DNA of 64,000 nucleotides from Bettongia penicillata ogilbyi (GCA_023548195.1 JAJHZJ010000696.1:1303843-1367842), one strand, 5' to 3'. Positions 32,303 through 42,990 are shown, numbered from the stretch's first letter. Translations and numbers: made by a program. The notes: generated by a model not told the origin, from the letters alone.

Positions 32303-32634
32303 ACTGGAGACAAACTATTTCACCACTCTAAATCAGAATCACAGACAAACTATTTCCCCTGTATTTATTCCTTCTCTAAAATGAGAGGATAGGATTCAAT
32401 GACCTGTAAGATGCCTATCAGCTCTAACATTCAAAGAATTTTAGGAACCATCATAGTAAATCAGAGTATTGGACTCAGAAAGCATCAAATCGAATTCCCT
32501 TTATGTCTGATGCCCATAGCTCTGTACAAACAAAATAGATGTTCACCACGAAGACACCAAGGCTATGTAACTTATCAGAAATTCTATGTCATCTCAAAAT
32601 ATAAAAGTTCATACTAGCAGGGCTGTGCAGAAAA
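32303..32634. other. No recognised feature
   Basis: Possible MIR 3' remnant at 32360-32430 ('ctctaaaatgagaggatagg'). The remainder is unassigned. Confidence 0.3.
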
Positions 32635-32950
32635 AGGCCATTACACACTTGGTATGGTGGCAGACTGGAACAAAATTTTTGGAGAACATTCTGATAATGT
32701 TCTGGTAATAAGAGTAGCAAAACTCAAATGCCTTTTGACCCAGTAATTCCATTGTTGGGACTTTATCTTGAAATAATATTATCACTTATCATTATTTAAT
32801 AATATATAATATATTATAATATAAACAATATATTTAAATGTTGTTAAAAGTTTTAAAAAAAATAGTTGTATTAAAATACAATTGCAAATGTTTTACTTGG
32901 AATAGCAAAAAGCTGAAACAACATTTTAAGCCAACATTTGGAAAAGAGCT
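32635..32950 (+). mobile_element. Old L1 ORF2 fragment
   Basis: Sense: 'ccttttgacccagtaattcc', 'aattcagctggataaatg'-like positions near 32950, with an AT-rich interior (32770-32860). Much older than the other L1 copies. Confidence 0.55.
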
Positions 32951-33058
32951 GGATAAATGTGGGATCAAATAAGTTAACATGTAAAGTGCTTAGCTAACCT
33001 TAAACAGCTCTATAAAGGCTGGCTACTATCATCATCATCATTATCATCATTAATGGAT
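32951..33058 (+). mobile_element. THER1 3' end with trinucleotide tail
   Basis: Sense: 'gtaaagtgcttagctaacct', 'ctctataaaggctggctact' and then an ATC-repeat tail (33028-33052). Confidence 0.7.
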
Positions 33059-33231
33059 ATTATAGCAGAAATAGAATCTGTTGATTCAAACCCCACCCCC
33101 AGTCTTCCCTTTCTCCTTTCAATTCAGAAGCTATTTCTAAATGCTCTCTCTGTCTCTGTCTCTTCTCACTGGTGTTTCTGAATGTGTATAGGGGGCTGGA
33201 AGCAGGATCAAATGGCATCCTTAGAGGCTGA

Positions 33232-33365
33232 ATACAACCCTCTCCTTTTTTTACAGATGAGGAACCTGAGGTATGAGGGGTTGAGTGACTTGTCCAGGCT
33301 CACACAGGTAGCATATATCTGAAACAATCTGTGAGACTAGGTCCTCCTTGCTCAAGTTATGATGC
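33232..33365 (-). mobile_element. MIR-type SINE
   Basis: Antisense: 'cagatgaggaacctgaggta', 'gtgacttgtccaggctcaca'. Confidence 0.7.
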
Positions 33366-33547
33366 CTATCCACATAGAGTATAGGATGACAGTGTTAACA
33401 TTCCCTGATCCAGACATAGAGAGTAGGAGAAGAGGAGGGAAAGCATCCAGGCAAGAAAGGAGTGACTTTGGGAAAAGGATCCTCGAGTCTACACCAATGG
33501 TTCAGGCAAATACAAATTACCCTGACTTGATGCAACCTGCAGACAAG

Positions 33548-33561
33548 CCAGCAGAGGGCGC
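33548..33561 (+). promoter_or_regulatory. Strong CTCF core motif
   Basis: CCAGCAGAGGGCGC matches all 14 positions of the CTCF core CCASYAGRKGGCRS and contains CpGs. It lies in a block without recognised repeats (33366-33654), so it is not a SINE-head look-alike. The motif alone does not prove occupancy. Confidence 0.5.
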
Positions 33562-33654
33562 GCTTGCCCAATAGAAATCAGCTACCTCGGACAGCAATTT
33601 TCTGCCTAGTTGGATGCCCAGCAAACTCATGATAGATAAATGTGAGCTGAGAGG

Positions 33655-33800
33655 ATCCTCGTCCAACTCCTTCATTTTAAAAACAGGGGAAAGCTCTTGT
33701 AACATGAAGTGATTTGCTCAAATTCACTTAATTAATGGTATATCCAAGGTTAGAAGCCAGGTTTTCTGACTCTCAGGCTAGCACCCCATTCTGCACCATC
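33655..33800 (-). mobile_element. MIR-type SINE
   Basis: Antisense: 'gtccaactccttcattttaa', 'gtgatttgctcaaattcact', 'gctagcaccccattctgcac'. Confidence 0.65.
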
Positions 33801-33934
33801 CCCATAGCCTTGATTTTATATCACCACACTCATAGGTCAATGCCCTGCCTTTTATCATTTAACAAATACTACTGGGCCTCTAATAACACACATTAATGTA
33901 GCACTCTAAGATGTGAAAGATCCTTTATGTACAG

Positions 33935-34095
33935 AGTACTGGTTGTGAACTCAGACCTGGTTTCAAATCTCACCTCTGATTCTCAATACCTCTGTTATCT
34001 TGAGCAAGTGACCTTGCTCTGTAAAAGAGAAGGGTAGACTAGCTGGCTCTGAGGCCCTTTTTATCTCTAGATCTAGGGTCCTATGATTTAACTTG
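33935..34095 (+). mobile_element. MIR-type SINE
   Basis: Sense: 'ggttgtgaactcagacctgg', box B 'ggtttcaaatctc', 'tagctggctctgaggccctt'. Confidence 0.65.
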
Positions 34096-34260
34096 GTCCT
34101 CATGACAATAAGGTAGTGTTACTACAGATGTTTTACATGCATTACATATATTTACTTTTTAACATGTATTACATTTTACATGTTTTACTAATAAGGAACC
34201 GAAGGCACAGATGTTTAAAGAACTTCCTTGGGGACACATAGCTAGTATCTGAACATATGT
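34096..34260 (-). mobile_element. MIR/THER-type SINE, degraded
   Basis: Antisense: 'aataaggaaccgaaggcaca', 'gacacatagctagtatctga'. The centre carries an expanded ACATGT-rich stretch (34130-34185). Confidence 0.55.
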
Positions 34261-34284
34261 CTCATTTACTCCAAACTCAGCTAA

Positions 34285-34535
34285 GTGGTGCCACAGTGGA
34301 TAGAGCACAAAGTTTGTACTCAGGAAGACCAGAGTTCTAATCCAGCCTCAGATACCTACTCGCTGTGTGACTCTGGGCAAGTGACTTAATCCCTATTTGC
34401 CTCAGTTCCTCACCTGGAAAACGGGGACACACTGGAGAAGGAAATGGCAAACCACTCCAGGATCTTTGCCAAGAAAATCCCATAGAGAAAAATCCATGGG
34501 GTCCCATAGAGTTGGTCATGACTGAAACAACCACA
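34285..34535 (+). mobile_element. WSINE1-like SINE
   Basis: Sense: 'gtggtgccacagtggataga', 'gtgtgactctgggcaagtga', 'aatggcaaaccactccagga', 'ttggtcatgactgaaacaac'. Confidence 0.9.
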
Positions 34536-34544
34536 AATGTCTTA

Positions 34545-35115
34545 GATATAAGATTTATCAGTGATATTTGCTGCAATGATTTTTCCAAATTCATGGTTTC
34601 TTTTCTTATTCTATCCATCTTAATTGTGTTCATGCAAAAGCTTTTTAATTGTACGTAACTGAAATTGTATGCCTTGTCCTTTGTGATCCTTCTTGATTTG
34701 GTTAAGAATTCTCCTCTAATCATAGCTTTGAAAGACTTCTATTATCTAATCATTTTATGATATATTTCATCTTTAGATTGAATATATAGTTGGAGCTTAT
34801 AGTCGTATAGGGTACAAAGCTGCTTTTCAGGTTTTCCAGTGAATCTCATCAAACAGAACATCCATCTGGTGATTTACATATTTTGAGTTTATGAAATATC
34901 GGACTATTGTTTTCAATTGCTTCCAGCTTTTTCCTTTTATAATCTATTTCACTACTCTATTTCTTATCCAATACCAAATGATGATTATTGTCTTCTAAAG
35001 GCTGAGATCTAATAATACTATTCCCACCCTCATTGCCATTTTTTCCATTATGATATTTTGATTCTTCCAAGTGACCCCCAACAATTCCTATAGTTCTCCT
35101 GGAAAAGATGATAGG
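34545..35115 (-). mobile_element. L1 ORF2 internal fragment
   Basis: Antisense L1: 'gcaaaagctttttaattgta', 'cttgatttggttaagaattc', 'tgctttt...gtgaatctcatc' and 'actatttc...ccaataccaaatgatgat' are in L1 ORF2 order on the minus strand. Neither the 5' nor the 3' end is present. Confidence 0.7.
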
Positions 35116-35584
35116 ACTGGTCCAGCTCTAACCATTTTACCAGCAGACAGTCGCATGAATACAGCCGAGCTGAAGTGAAATTTCAGATGTCTAAATAGCA
35201 ATCCTGCAAACTGCTTCATGCTCTGATAAGGTTGAAGTGTCAGCCTCCCAACAAATTAGGATACTGTCATGAACTATTATTGAATCCCATTTCCAAGTAG
35301 CTCTGTTAATGCATGTTATGTCTTTTAGAATGCTTTTTGTGTGTAGGAAGAAATTGCATGTTTCTTTTTTCATTTTTTAAAATTCATATTTCACCCTAAG
35401 CCATTTTTTTACTTTCCCTTTTAGGGGGATCCCTGGATGTGTAACCTAATCTAAAAGTCTCCAGGACTGTAAGCTTGAGACTTAACAATCTTAAGAGGAG
35501 AGCCTACTAGCCCTCTCATTAGAGGCTGGGCTCCCCAGGAATGAACCTAGTCCAAACATTTCTGGTACAGTACAGGGAATAGTG
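35116..35584. other. No recognised feature
   Basis: Unassigned; could include more decayed L1. Confidence 0.3.
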
Positions 35585-35593
35585 CAATATCTC

Positions 35594-35872
35594 TTACAGG
35601 ACAGTTAGGTGGGCAGAGTGGACAGATTGTTGGGCCCGCAGACAGGAAGACCTGAGTTCAAATCAGACAGGAAGACCTGAGTTCAAATCTAGTGTCAGAT
35701 ACTTACTAGCTGTGTGACCCTGAGGAAGTCACTTAACCCTGTTTGCTTCAGTTTCCTCATCTGTAAAATGAGCTAGAAAAGGAAATGGCAAACCACTCCA
35801 GTATCTTTGCCAAGAAAACCCCAAATGGGGTCATGAAGAGTCAGATATGACCAAAAACAACCAAACAACTGA
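35594..35872 (+). mobile_element. WSINE1-like SINE with duplicated promoter box
   Basis: Full-length sense copy flanked by caatatctc at 35585-35593 and 35873-35881. It contains a perfect 25-bp tandem duplication (35639-35663 and 35664-35688) covering the box-B-like gagttcaaat, so it has two pol III B-box candidates. The body 'aatggcaaaccactccagta' and the end 'gaagagtcagatatgacc' are typical. Confidence 0.9.
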
Positions 35873-35881
35873 CAATATCTC

Positions 35882-36892
35882 AGTTCTTCTGGGCCCCAGA
35901 GTAGTTTCTTAGAGTTAGAGATATATGACCCTATGGGCTCTAAGTTATGTTCCTTTCTGGGAGAGAGCTAATGTAATGGATTTTAGGCATTTTCTGTATT
36001 TGTTTTGGGCTCCTAAACATCTTTGCATCTCCTACATTTCTGTGGGGTGAAATAAAGACTTCCTTAACCTGAGATCATTAGGTTATTGTGCAGGACCCCT
36101 TTTACCCACTTTTATGGAAGCCTGAGTATAGTGGGAATTTTCCATGAAGAGGCACCATGGTGAGGCAATGAAAAAAAGAGAGAAAATAGACTTTTGGGGT
36201 TGGCCCCCAAGATTAAACACAGTTTGTTCAAAACCTGAGTCTTAGAAGGCCCTGAACCACAAATAGTTTAGTCATATTTTAATCTGTATCAACCTAGATG
36301 CAGTAGCCTACTTCCTGTAGCTAGCAAAGATATATTTCTCAAAAGCTGAGCAGACATGTGAATGATAACCACATAAACGTTTCAGGTTAGACAAATACTG
36401 TTAATCCTCATTAGAAATATATAATGAACAGTCAGTGTAGTTTATGAACTAATTAATGACTGAAAAATCAATCAGTCTACACTAGAATAGAACAGGAAAC
36501 AGAAACATGAAACTGAATCTGAGTCCTTGGTCTGTGTGACCCTGGCTAACTTCACCACCCCCTGTATCTCAAGGGGTGTACTTATACTATCTACCCCAGA
36601 GGCTTACTGTGAGGAAAGAATTCAGGGGAAAAATTTAGGAAAAGAATTAAGGGCATATAGAAATGGGAAATAGTAACAGACAGAATCATGGCAAAATCAG
36701 ACAGGTAGCCAGAAGTCAGCAAGGTGGACAGCGGGAGACAATAGCTGAGCAGGGTTACAAGTAAGAGATCAAGTAAGAGAAAGGCTGGGCAGGTGAGTGG
36801 TAAGCATCTACAGGACAAAGAGCTCTGGAGGAGTCTTGCTTTCAGGAGGTCAGAGAATCATAGGATGTTGAATGGGTTCGTACACTGTATAG
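35882..36892. other. No recognised feature
   Basis: About 1 kb with no repeat or exon I can assign. Confidence 0.35.
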
Positions 36893-37338
36893 TCCAGAAG
36901 TTCTCAAAACGTAGTCTGGGGACCTATGAGGATCCCTGAGGCCCATTCATGGGGTCCACAATGTCTAACTATTTTCATAATCATACATTTCTAACTAATG
37001 ATTATATTGATTATTTCATAATCATTCATGTCTAAATAATGATTACGATCCTAATTTCATATATTTTAAAACCATGGCTATAATCACCATTTCATAATCA
37101 TACATTTCAGATGATTATAAGCCTCCCTTCATAATCACACATTTAAAAGTAATGGTTGTAATCATTTCATAATCAGACATTGTTAAAATGTTATAATCAT
37201 TGTTTCATAATCAGACACTTCTAAATAAGTTCAATATTGGTAGATGTCATGGATACAGATCAAAACTCTTGGCATGGGGGATCCTTTCTATTTTATCAGC
37301 GTGTGAAGGAGTCCTGAGAACAAAAAGTTCTGGCCAAA
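36893..37338 (+). mobile_element. hAT-like DNA transposon carrying a minisatellite
   Basis: It opens 'agaagttctcaaaacgtagt' and continues 'ggggacctatgaggatccct', 'ggcccattcatggggtccac', then 'aactattttcataat'. It closes with 'gtgaaggagtcctgagaaca' and 'aaaagttct', the expected opposite end with a complementary terminal motif. The middle is replaced by an array of about 38-bp units. The element at 44520 is an internally deleted antisense copy of the same family. Confidence 0.65.
36971..37237 (+). repeat. Diverged minisatellite, seven units of 35-41 bp
   Basis: TTCATAAT-type unit starts recur at 36974, 37015, 37056, 37091, 37128, 37166 and 37204 (spacings 41, 41, 35, 37, 38, 38). Each unit runs roughly ttcataatcatacatttcta then taatgattat. 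The third unit is the most degraded. Confidence 0.8.
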
Positions 37339-37361
37339 CCCTGTCATTTGACAGATGAACA

Positions 37362-38065
37362 CAGTAGTAGTAAGCACTTAGTATGTAAGTACTGGGCAAA
37401 TACAAGCAGGCTGGATAACCCCTGACCTCAAGGAGCTTATATTCCTACAGATAAAGAGGAGAGGATTTAAGCTAACTAGAAAGTGTGGAGGCTTAGGCGC
37501 CTGCCCCATGAGGCTTGCTAGCCCATCAGAGTTGAAGGACCCCACAGGGGAGTCCAGATTCCAGATGAGCAAACTAAGCTCCAAAGAAGCTTAAACAACC
37601 ATAAAGAGTGACTGAAAAGGTGCAAAACTAAATGAGGTATGAGAGGGAAGAGTCAGGGAAGGCTTCTGGGAAGAGAAGGCATTGAAGCTGAGCCCTAAAC
37701 AATGGGTAGGCTTTCAAGATTCAGTGGGTGAGAAGGATTAGAGAAGGCATTCCAGGCAGGGGTAACAGCCTTAGCAAAAACGTGGAAGCAGAAGAATACG
37801 GGGCATATTTGGGGATTGGAGTTATCCAATTTGGCATAAACATGAAGAGCAGGGTGGCAAAGGGGAGGAAAGTCACAAGATGAGACTGAAAAAGTAAGAA
37901 CCACATCGTGGTGCCTCGAATGCCGGGCGGAGGAGCTTGGAGTCTATCCTTGGTTGACTGGTTGGTTGTTGTCAGGAACAAAATGGCATCGCTATGTTAC
38001 AGCCACTCAGTAAGCACTGGAGAGCAGTGGTGTGGTCACGTCTAAGCATAAGACAGATGGGCTGA
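37362..38065 (-). mobile_element. LINE L2, 3' end and C-terminal coding region
   Basis: Antisense L2: 'ctgacctcaaggagcttata', 'gggaaggcttctgggaagag', 'gagaaggcattccaggcagg', 'aggagcttggagtctatcct' and 'cagtggtgtggtcacgtcta'. Confidence 0.8.
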
Positions 38066-38284
38066 AGAGGGTGGGAAGCTTTCATTCCCAGTCCACTAAA
38101 AACACTTCCTTCTCTTGTGCAGGCAACAGAGTGCTCGTTAAGTTGCCACTTAGCCATAGAATCAGACACAGTACCTTTGGCTACCGTATGTCAAGGACCA
38201 CAAGTTGCCTTCACTTCTATGTGACCCCTTCTCCCACCTTCATCCAAGAACCGCCATTTGGGAGAAGAGCCAAGACAAAATAGC

Positions 38285-38612
38285 CTTCATTCTTCTGACT
38301 CCCTTCCGCCACCCAGACTTAGCCACTTTCTCCCTTTGGCCCTACACACACACTTGGTAAGTCCCTCCCAGAACTGCCATTTTAAAGGTAGTCACCAACC
38401 CCAGCCTCACCACCACACCATCCTCCCCCCATGCTCCCTGCTTTTCAGTCCCATGTTACGTGTCACCTTTCCCTGTTAGAATGCAAGCTGTCTGGGGGGT
38501 AGATTATCTTTCCTTTTATTTCCATTTGCACACATTCCCCCCCCCCATGCACACACTTAGCACAGGATCTGGCACCTAGTAAGCACTTTTAATAAAGGCC
38601 TGTTGGCTCGCC
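38285..38612 (+). mobile_element. LINE L2-type 3' end
   Basis: Sense: 'ttagaatgcaagctgtctgg', 'cttagcacaggatctggcac', 'taagcacttttaataaaggc'. The 5' half is weak. Confidence 0.6.
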
Positions 38613-38984
38613 TTGTCTCCCGGGCAGTATATGGATGGCACTCCGAGACATAGAACATAGCCAGATCCCCCAGCACATGTACTCACTCTAATACTGAGGT
38701 CCTGTGCCTTCCCTGTGGTTGGCTCCTTCAGTCTCTTTCCAGACTCATTAGTCACATTACTAACACTCTGCTCATGCTCCTCAAGGGCTAATTTCCCTAA
38801 AGATCCCTAAAGATCAAGAATATGTCTGGCTGCGTTTTTGAAAGTCCTTTGGCATAATGAGCAGATACAGACAGCTGTGTGCCCCCAGATCATCACACAC
38901 AGAGTTGAATGCCCAGGGGAGTGGAACAATATCCCAGGAAGCTGCCCATAGGCAGGGGGTGGTGAGGGCCTGCACTTGGATTGT
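38613..38984. other. No recognised feature
   Basis: Unassigned. Confidence 0.3.
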
Positions 38985-39130
38985 CCTATGAGCTTGAGCC
39001 CAGAGATGAAAGGGACTGCAGAGGCCAGGTAATCCACCCTTCATCTTGCAGGTGAAGAAACTGAGTTTTTTGCCCAAAGTCACACAGATAGAAAGAGTCA
39101 AAGGCAGGATTTGCATCCACGTCCTCTGTG
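38985..39130 (-). mobile_element. MIR-type SINE
   Basis: Antisense: 'aggtgaagaaactgagtttt', 'cccaaagtcacacagataga'. Confidence 0.65.
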
Positions 39131-39149
39131 ACAGGAGGGGATATGTTGT

Positions 39150-39345
39150 AGAGGGAGAATCGGTCAGCGACTTGATTTAAGAGGTGAAGGAGAAGGAAGC
39201 ATCAAAGGTAACCCCAAGGTTATGAACATGGGAAACAGGGGAATATGTATGTCATAGTCAAAACAGTAAAGTCAGAAGGGGGAACAATTTTCAGAGAAAA
39301 ACAAAAGGCTTTATTTGTTTGTTCATGTTGAGAAGTCTTGTAGAC
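39150..39345 (-). mobile_element. LINE L2 fragment
   Basis: Antisense L2 coding segment: 'gaggtgaaggagaaggaagc', 'aaaggtaaccccaaggttat', 'tttgttcatgttgagaagtc'. Confidence 0.55.
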
Positions 39346-40735
39346 AAAGAGGTATTAAGTCTAGGAAGGAATCACAAGAAACCAGAGGCATCACAGAGTT
39401 CAAGAAAGAAAAGATCACAGAGGTCATGAGTTGGACCTCTTCATTCTGCCTGGGTTGGTGAGACTTCATGATCAGTGGGACCATCTGATGCAGTCCTAGC
39501 GTGATTCCCCTTTCCTCAGTTTACTCCAGTGACTCCAGGGCAAAGGAAAAGAGCAGAGAGAAAGAAGAACCTGATAAATCAGAGAAGTGCCCCCAGCACA
39601 CACCTGAGAAAAGAAAGCGAAAGTGCGAAGATTGTATCAAAAAGAGCATCTCCTGTTAGTCATGGAGAGTAAAATCTACCTGAAAAGCTGATTCAAGTAC
39701 AGAATGACAAGTGAAGATATTCTCTGCCCTATTCAAAACAAGGGAACATTGGGGAAGGGACGTTCTCCCCCACTGCTCTCCCCGGCCCCACAGGTTTCCC
39801 ACAGCTCATGCAGAGTGGGACTTTTCAGCCTTTTTCCTGGAAGCAGGTAAAGTACCCAGAAGCACTCTCAATTCTATCACGTTCCTAGATTCCTCCCTTA
39901 AGGCAAGGTTTAAGCCCTGACTTGAGACACACTGTCCAGTGAGGAGCACACACCCTTTCTGGAGAAACCCCTTTCTTCTAGGACAAATGCACCTTCACTG
40001 TCCTCACTCCAATGAACGCCCGACAGCACAAGCACAACAGGAGGGCCAGAAGCCCACCAGGACCTGGCCAGAGTCCAAGGGAGACTCACCAGTCACTCAC
40101 TCCTTCATGAAAGAAAGTTGCTTAGTTGTAGTAAACACCCACACACCACCAAGGAAGAAGATGAATCAGAATGTTATTAATAGTTACACTGTATCATTTC
40201 CTTTCCTGCTGTCAGACACCTGGGGGTGAATAGTTGACTCTTAGATGGCTCTAGGCAAGGCAGAGGCACAACAGTACGCTTGTGGGATAGAAGTTTCAAA
40301 ACTTCGTAGCATTCAAGGGGCATTTGGATTAATAAGTAAAAGGGGACTGAAGAGTCTTTTTCTGCTATGAAATTCTGGGTAACAATAAAAGAGCCACTGT
40401 AATGGCCACTCAGCCCCAAAGAGAACATGAGAAAGTGCAGTCCTTTCCTTTCTTCTGAGAGATGGGGGACTCTGGGTGCAGAGCACCGTATACACCCTCA
40501 AACTGCTGTTAAACTGCTGGGGCAAATTATTTTGGTTACAAGGAATGAAAGGCTAGGTAGGCGAAGAGGAGGTATATATTTGGAAATAAAGATGACATTA
40601 AATTAAAGATAACTAACATTTTTTTTAATTTAGAGAGCAAAATACAAGATACCAGTGCAGGTTTTTATTTGTATCAGTAGTTAGAGTGTGGGAGTTAGTG
40701 GCTGTAAGATCCTGCCTCTGACACTTTGTGGCTAC
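39346..40735. other. 1.4-kb stretch with no recognised repeat
   Basis: The longest block with no transposable element I can name. A weak candidate exon lies at 39520-39659. Several plus- and minus-strand frames of 65-96 codons show no recognised domain. Confidence 0.4.
39520..39659 (+). CDS. Candidate 3' terminal coding exon, unknown product (weak)
   Basis: A pyrimidine tract and AG acceptor (ttcccctttcctcag, ending 39519) precede 140 bases. Read with two leading phase bases, they give 45 codons and a TAG at 39657. The peptide is strongly basic and acidic (YSSDSRAKEKSREKEEP...) and ends in a Cys/His-containing tail (KCPQHTP, then KCEDCIKKSISC). I do not recognise the protein. The block is purine-rich, so a stop-free frame could arise by chance, and no partner exon was identified nearby. 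Treat it as a hypothesis only. Confidence 0.15.
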
Positions 40736-40741
40736 GTGATT

Positions 40742-40975
40742 TTGCTTGTTATTCAGGCATGGACGACTTTTAGCGACCCCATTTGGAGTTTTCTTGGTAG
40801 AGATACTAGAGTGGTTTGCCATTTCCTTCTCTAACTCATTTTACAGATGATGAACTGAGGCAAATAGGGGTAAATGACTTGTCCAGGGTCATGCAGCTAG
40901 TAAGTATCTGAGGCCAGACTTTAACACATGAAGAAGAATCTTCTTGACTTCAGAACTGGCACTCTACCACAAGTC
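40742..40975 (-). mobile_element. WSINE1-like SINE
   Basis: Antisense: 'cgaccccatttggagttttc', 'tttgccatttccttctctaa', 'gcagctagtaagtatctgag'. Confidence 0.85.
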
Positions 40976-41212
40976 ACTAAACCTCTCTGTATCGTAGATC
41001 CCTATTTGCAAAATGAGAGTTGACCCAACTAATCTCCAGTTCTCACCTATGAAGTCACAAAGGAATTGCTATCGGCATAGGTAAAAGGGAGTTCCCACAC
41101 CAGTTAGTTCCCACACACCTGCCTCCCAGGGTTGTTGAAATGATCAAATAAGTTAAGAGTTGTAAAGTGCTTAGAACAGTGCCTAGCACATAGGAGATGT
41201 TTAATAAACACT
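40976..41212 (+). mobile_element. MIR/THER-type SINE
   Basis: Sense: 'aagtcactaaacctctctgt', 'cctcccagggttgttgaaat', 'gcttagaacagtgcctagca'. The CCTT array starts exactly at its 3' tail. Confidence 0.65.
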
Positions 41213-41640
41213 ACCTCTTTCTTTCCTCCCTCCCTCCATGCCTCCCTTCTTTTCTTCCTTCCTTCCTTCCTCCTTCCCTCCCTCTCCTTCCTTCCTTCCT
41301 CCTTCCTTCCCTTTCTCCTTCCTTCCCTCCCTCTCTCTTTCCTTCCTTCCTCCTTCCCTCTCTCTTTCCTTCCTTCCTCCTTCCCTCTCTCTTTCCTTCC
41401 TCCTTCCCTCTCTCTCTCCTTCCTTCCTTCTTTCCTTCCTTCCTTCCTCCTTTCTTCCCTCTCTCCTTCCTTCCCTCCCTCTCTCCTTCCTTCCCTCCCT
41501 CTCTCCTTCCTTCCTTCTTTTCTCCTGCCTTCCCTCCCTCCTTCCTTCTTTCCTTCCTTTCTCCTTCCTTCCTTTCTCCTTCCTTCCCTCCCTCTCTCCT
41601 TCCTTCCTCCTTCTCTTCCTATCTCCTTCCTTCCCATGCT
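41213..41640 (+). repeat. (CCTT)n/(CTCC)n pyrimidine array
   Basis: About 430 bases of pure pyrimidine apart from a few bases, built from CCTT, CTCC and CTCT units in a higher-order pattern with blocks such as ccctctctctttccttcctt repeated. The open frames on both strands are composition artefacts. Confidence 0.95.
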
Positions 41641-41689
41641 CACAGCAGCCCATGACCATTGAACTACCTCTCTACCTCCATCTCAGAAG

Positions 41690-41950
41690 CTTCCTCATCC
41701 TAGCAATGCCCCTATTCCTCTCCAGAATGTCCACTGAGGAAGCAACTACACCAGCCATGCTCATTTCAAACCCATTTCATACACCCTCTCCCTTGGTTAC
41801 CATGTTTACCACCCCCATGTTTACCCCTAGCTTTTCAGCTCTCTTTTATTATAGTAGACCCTGTGATGTACACAGCTTGAGAGCGGAGGCTGTCTTTCTT
41901 TTTGCTTACTTTTCCCATCTACCTTTCTATCTTTCTATGTCTTTCACATC
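41690..41950 (+). mobile_element. Possible L2/L3 3' region
   Basis: 'ctcatcctagcaatgcccct', then 'cagcttgagagcggaggctg' and 'tctttctttttgcttac' resemble the LINE 3'UTR. After a WSINE1 fragment the likely 3' end follows at 42030-42065 ('tagtgcctggtacaggtatc'). Confidence 0.45.
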
Positions 41951-41954
41951 ATAG

Positions 41955-42033
41955 CTCCTTTAGTTGCTGTTGCTCACTCATTTTTCAGTCATGTCTGACT
42001 TTTCATGGCCTCATTTGGCGTTTTCTTGGCAGA
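41955..42033 (-). mobile_element. WSINE1 3' fragment
   Basis: Antisense tail only: 'ttttcagtcatgtctgactt', 'cctcatttggcgttttcttg'. Confidence 0.7.
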
Positions 42034-42065
42034 GATCTCACATAGTGCCTGGTACAGGTATCTAA

Positions 42066-42285
42066 TAAGTGCTTTTAATTAAACTAATTAATTAAAATAA
42101 TTAATTGCTTTTAATTTTATTTCATAATAAATTAAATATTTAATAATAATTTAAATATAATTTAAATTTTATATATTATGTAATATATATTTATTATATA
42201 TTAGATATAAATGCTTTAAAATATTTAATAATCTTAAAAATATTTAAATGTTAAATAAAAATCTTTAACTCTGTGTGCTTTGCAG
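42066..42285. repeat. AT-rich low-complexity block
   Basis: About 220 bases of A and T with TTAATTAA and AATATTTAA motifs; grown beside a LINE 3' tail. Confidence 0.85.
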
Positions 42286-42339
42286 GGTTAAATATTTTAC
42301 TGCCCCTCGTACATGCTTGAGTCCAACCAAAAAGGCCTT

Positions 42340-42690
42340 CCTTATTATACTCTTCACACCCAAGGTTCTATCTCCATCTCTGGGCCTTTCCCCAAGCTGT
42401 CCCTGTCCCCATACCCAGAAAGCCCTCGTTCCTCACCTCTGTTTCTGAGAATGCCTAGTTTCCTTCAAAGTTCAGCTCAAATACAAGGCCTTTTCCAATC
42501 CTTCCCCAATAAGAGCACCTCCATCCCCCAAGTTATTTTATTTCGTTTATAATAATTTGGTACAAAATTATATATACCTATGTTATCTTGGTTAGCTGTG
42601 AACTCAAGAGTGGGACTGCTCTGTCTTCATAACACCAGCATCTCACATGTTGCCTGGCAGGTATCTAATAAATGCCTGGTGATTAAGTTA
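42340..42690 (+). mobile_element. L2/L3-type LINE 3' end
   Basis: Sense: 'ctccatctctgggcctttcc', 'tttccttcaaagttcagctc', 'gttgcctggcaggtatctaa'. Confidence 0.6.
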
Positions 42691-42799
42691 TTGATGTTGA
42701 ATCTAGACATCCAAGAAAACCAAAACCCTGCCTGCCGCCAAACTGAGGAAGGTTGTGTTCCCCGTCCGAAAGACTGCACTGTATGGGAAGGGGCCCTGG

Positions 42800-42990
42800 G
42801 CTTGGTGTCAGTGTGATCTTGCTTCTGAGACCTGCTAGCTGTGTGATTGTGGGGAACTTCTTAAACTCTTAAATAACCTCTTTCTGAACCTCAGTTACCT
42901 AATCCATAAAATGGGGATAATGGTTGCAATTACATATACTCCATGAGATCATAGCTACTAAAGTACTATCAATATTGATTTTAATAATAT
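42800..42990 (+). mobile_element. MIR-type SINE
   Basis: Sense: 'gctagctgtgtgattgtggg', 'ctgaacctcagttacctaat', 'aaaatggggataatggttgc'. Confidence 0.7.

Noticed and set aside
41104..41954. Open frames of 152-238 codons on both strands
   Set aside because: They are produced by the CCTT array. The K/R/E/G repeats on one strand and S/F/L/P on the other are translations of the same tetranucleotides.
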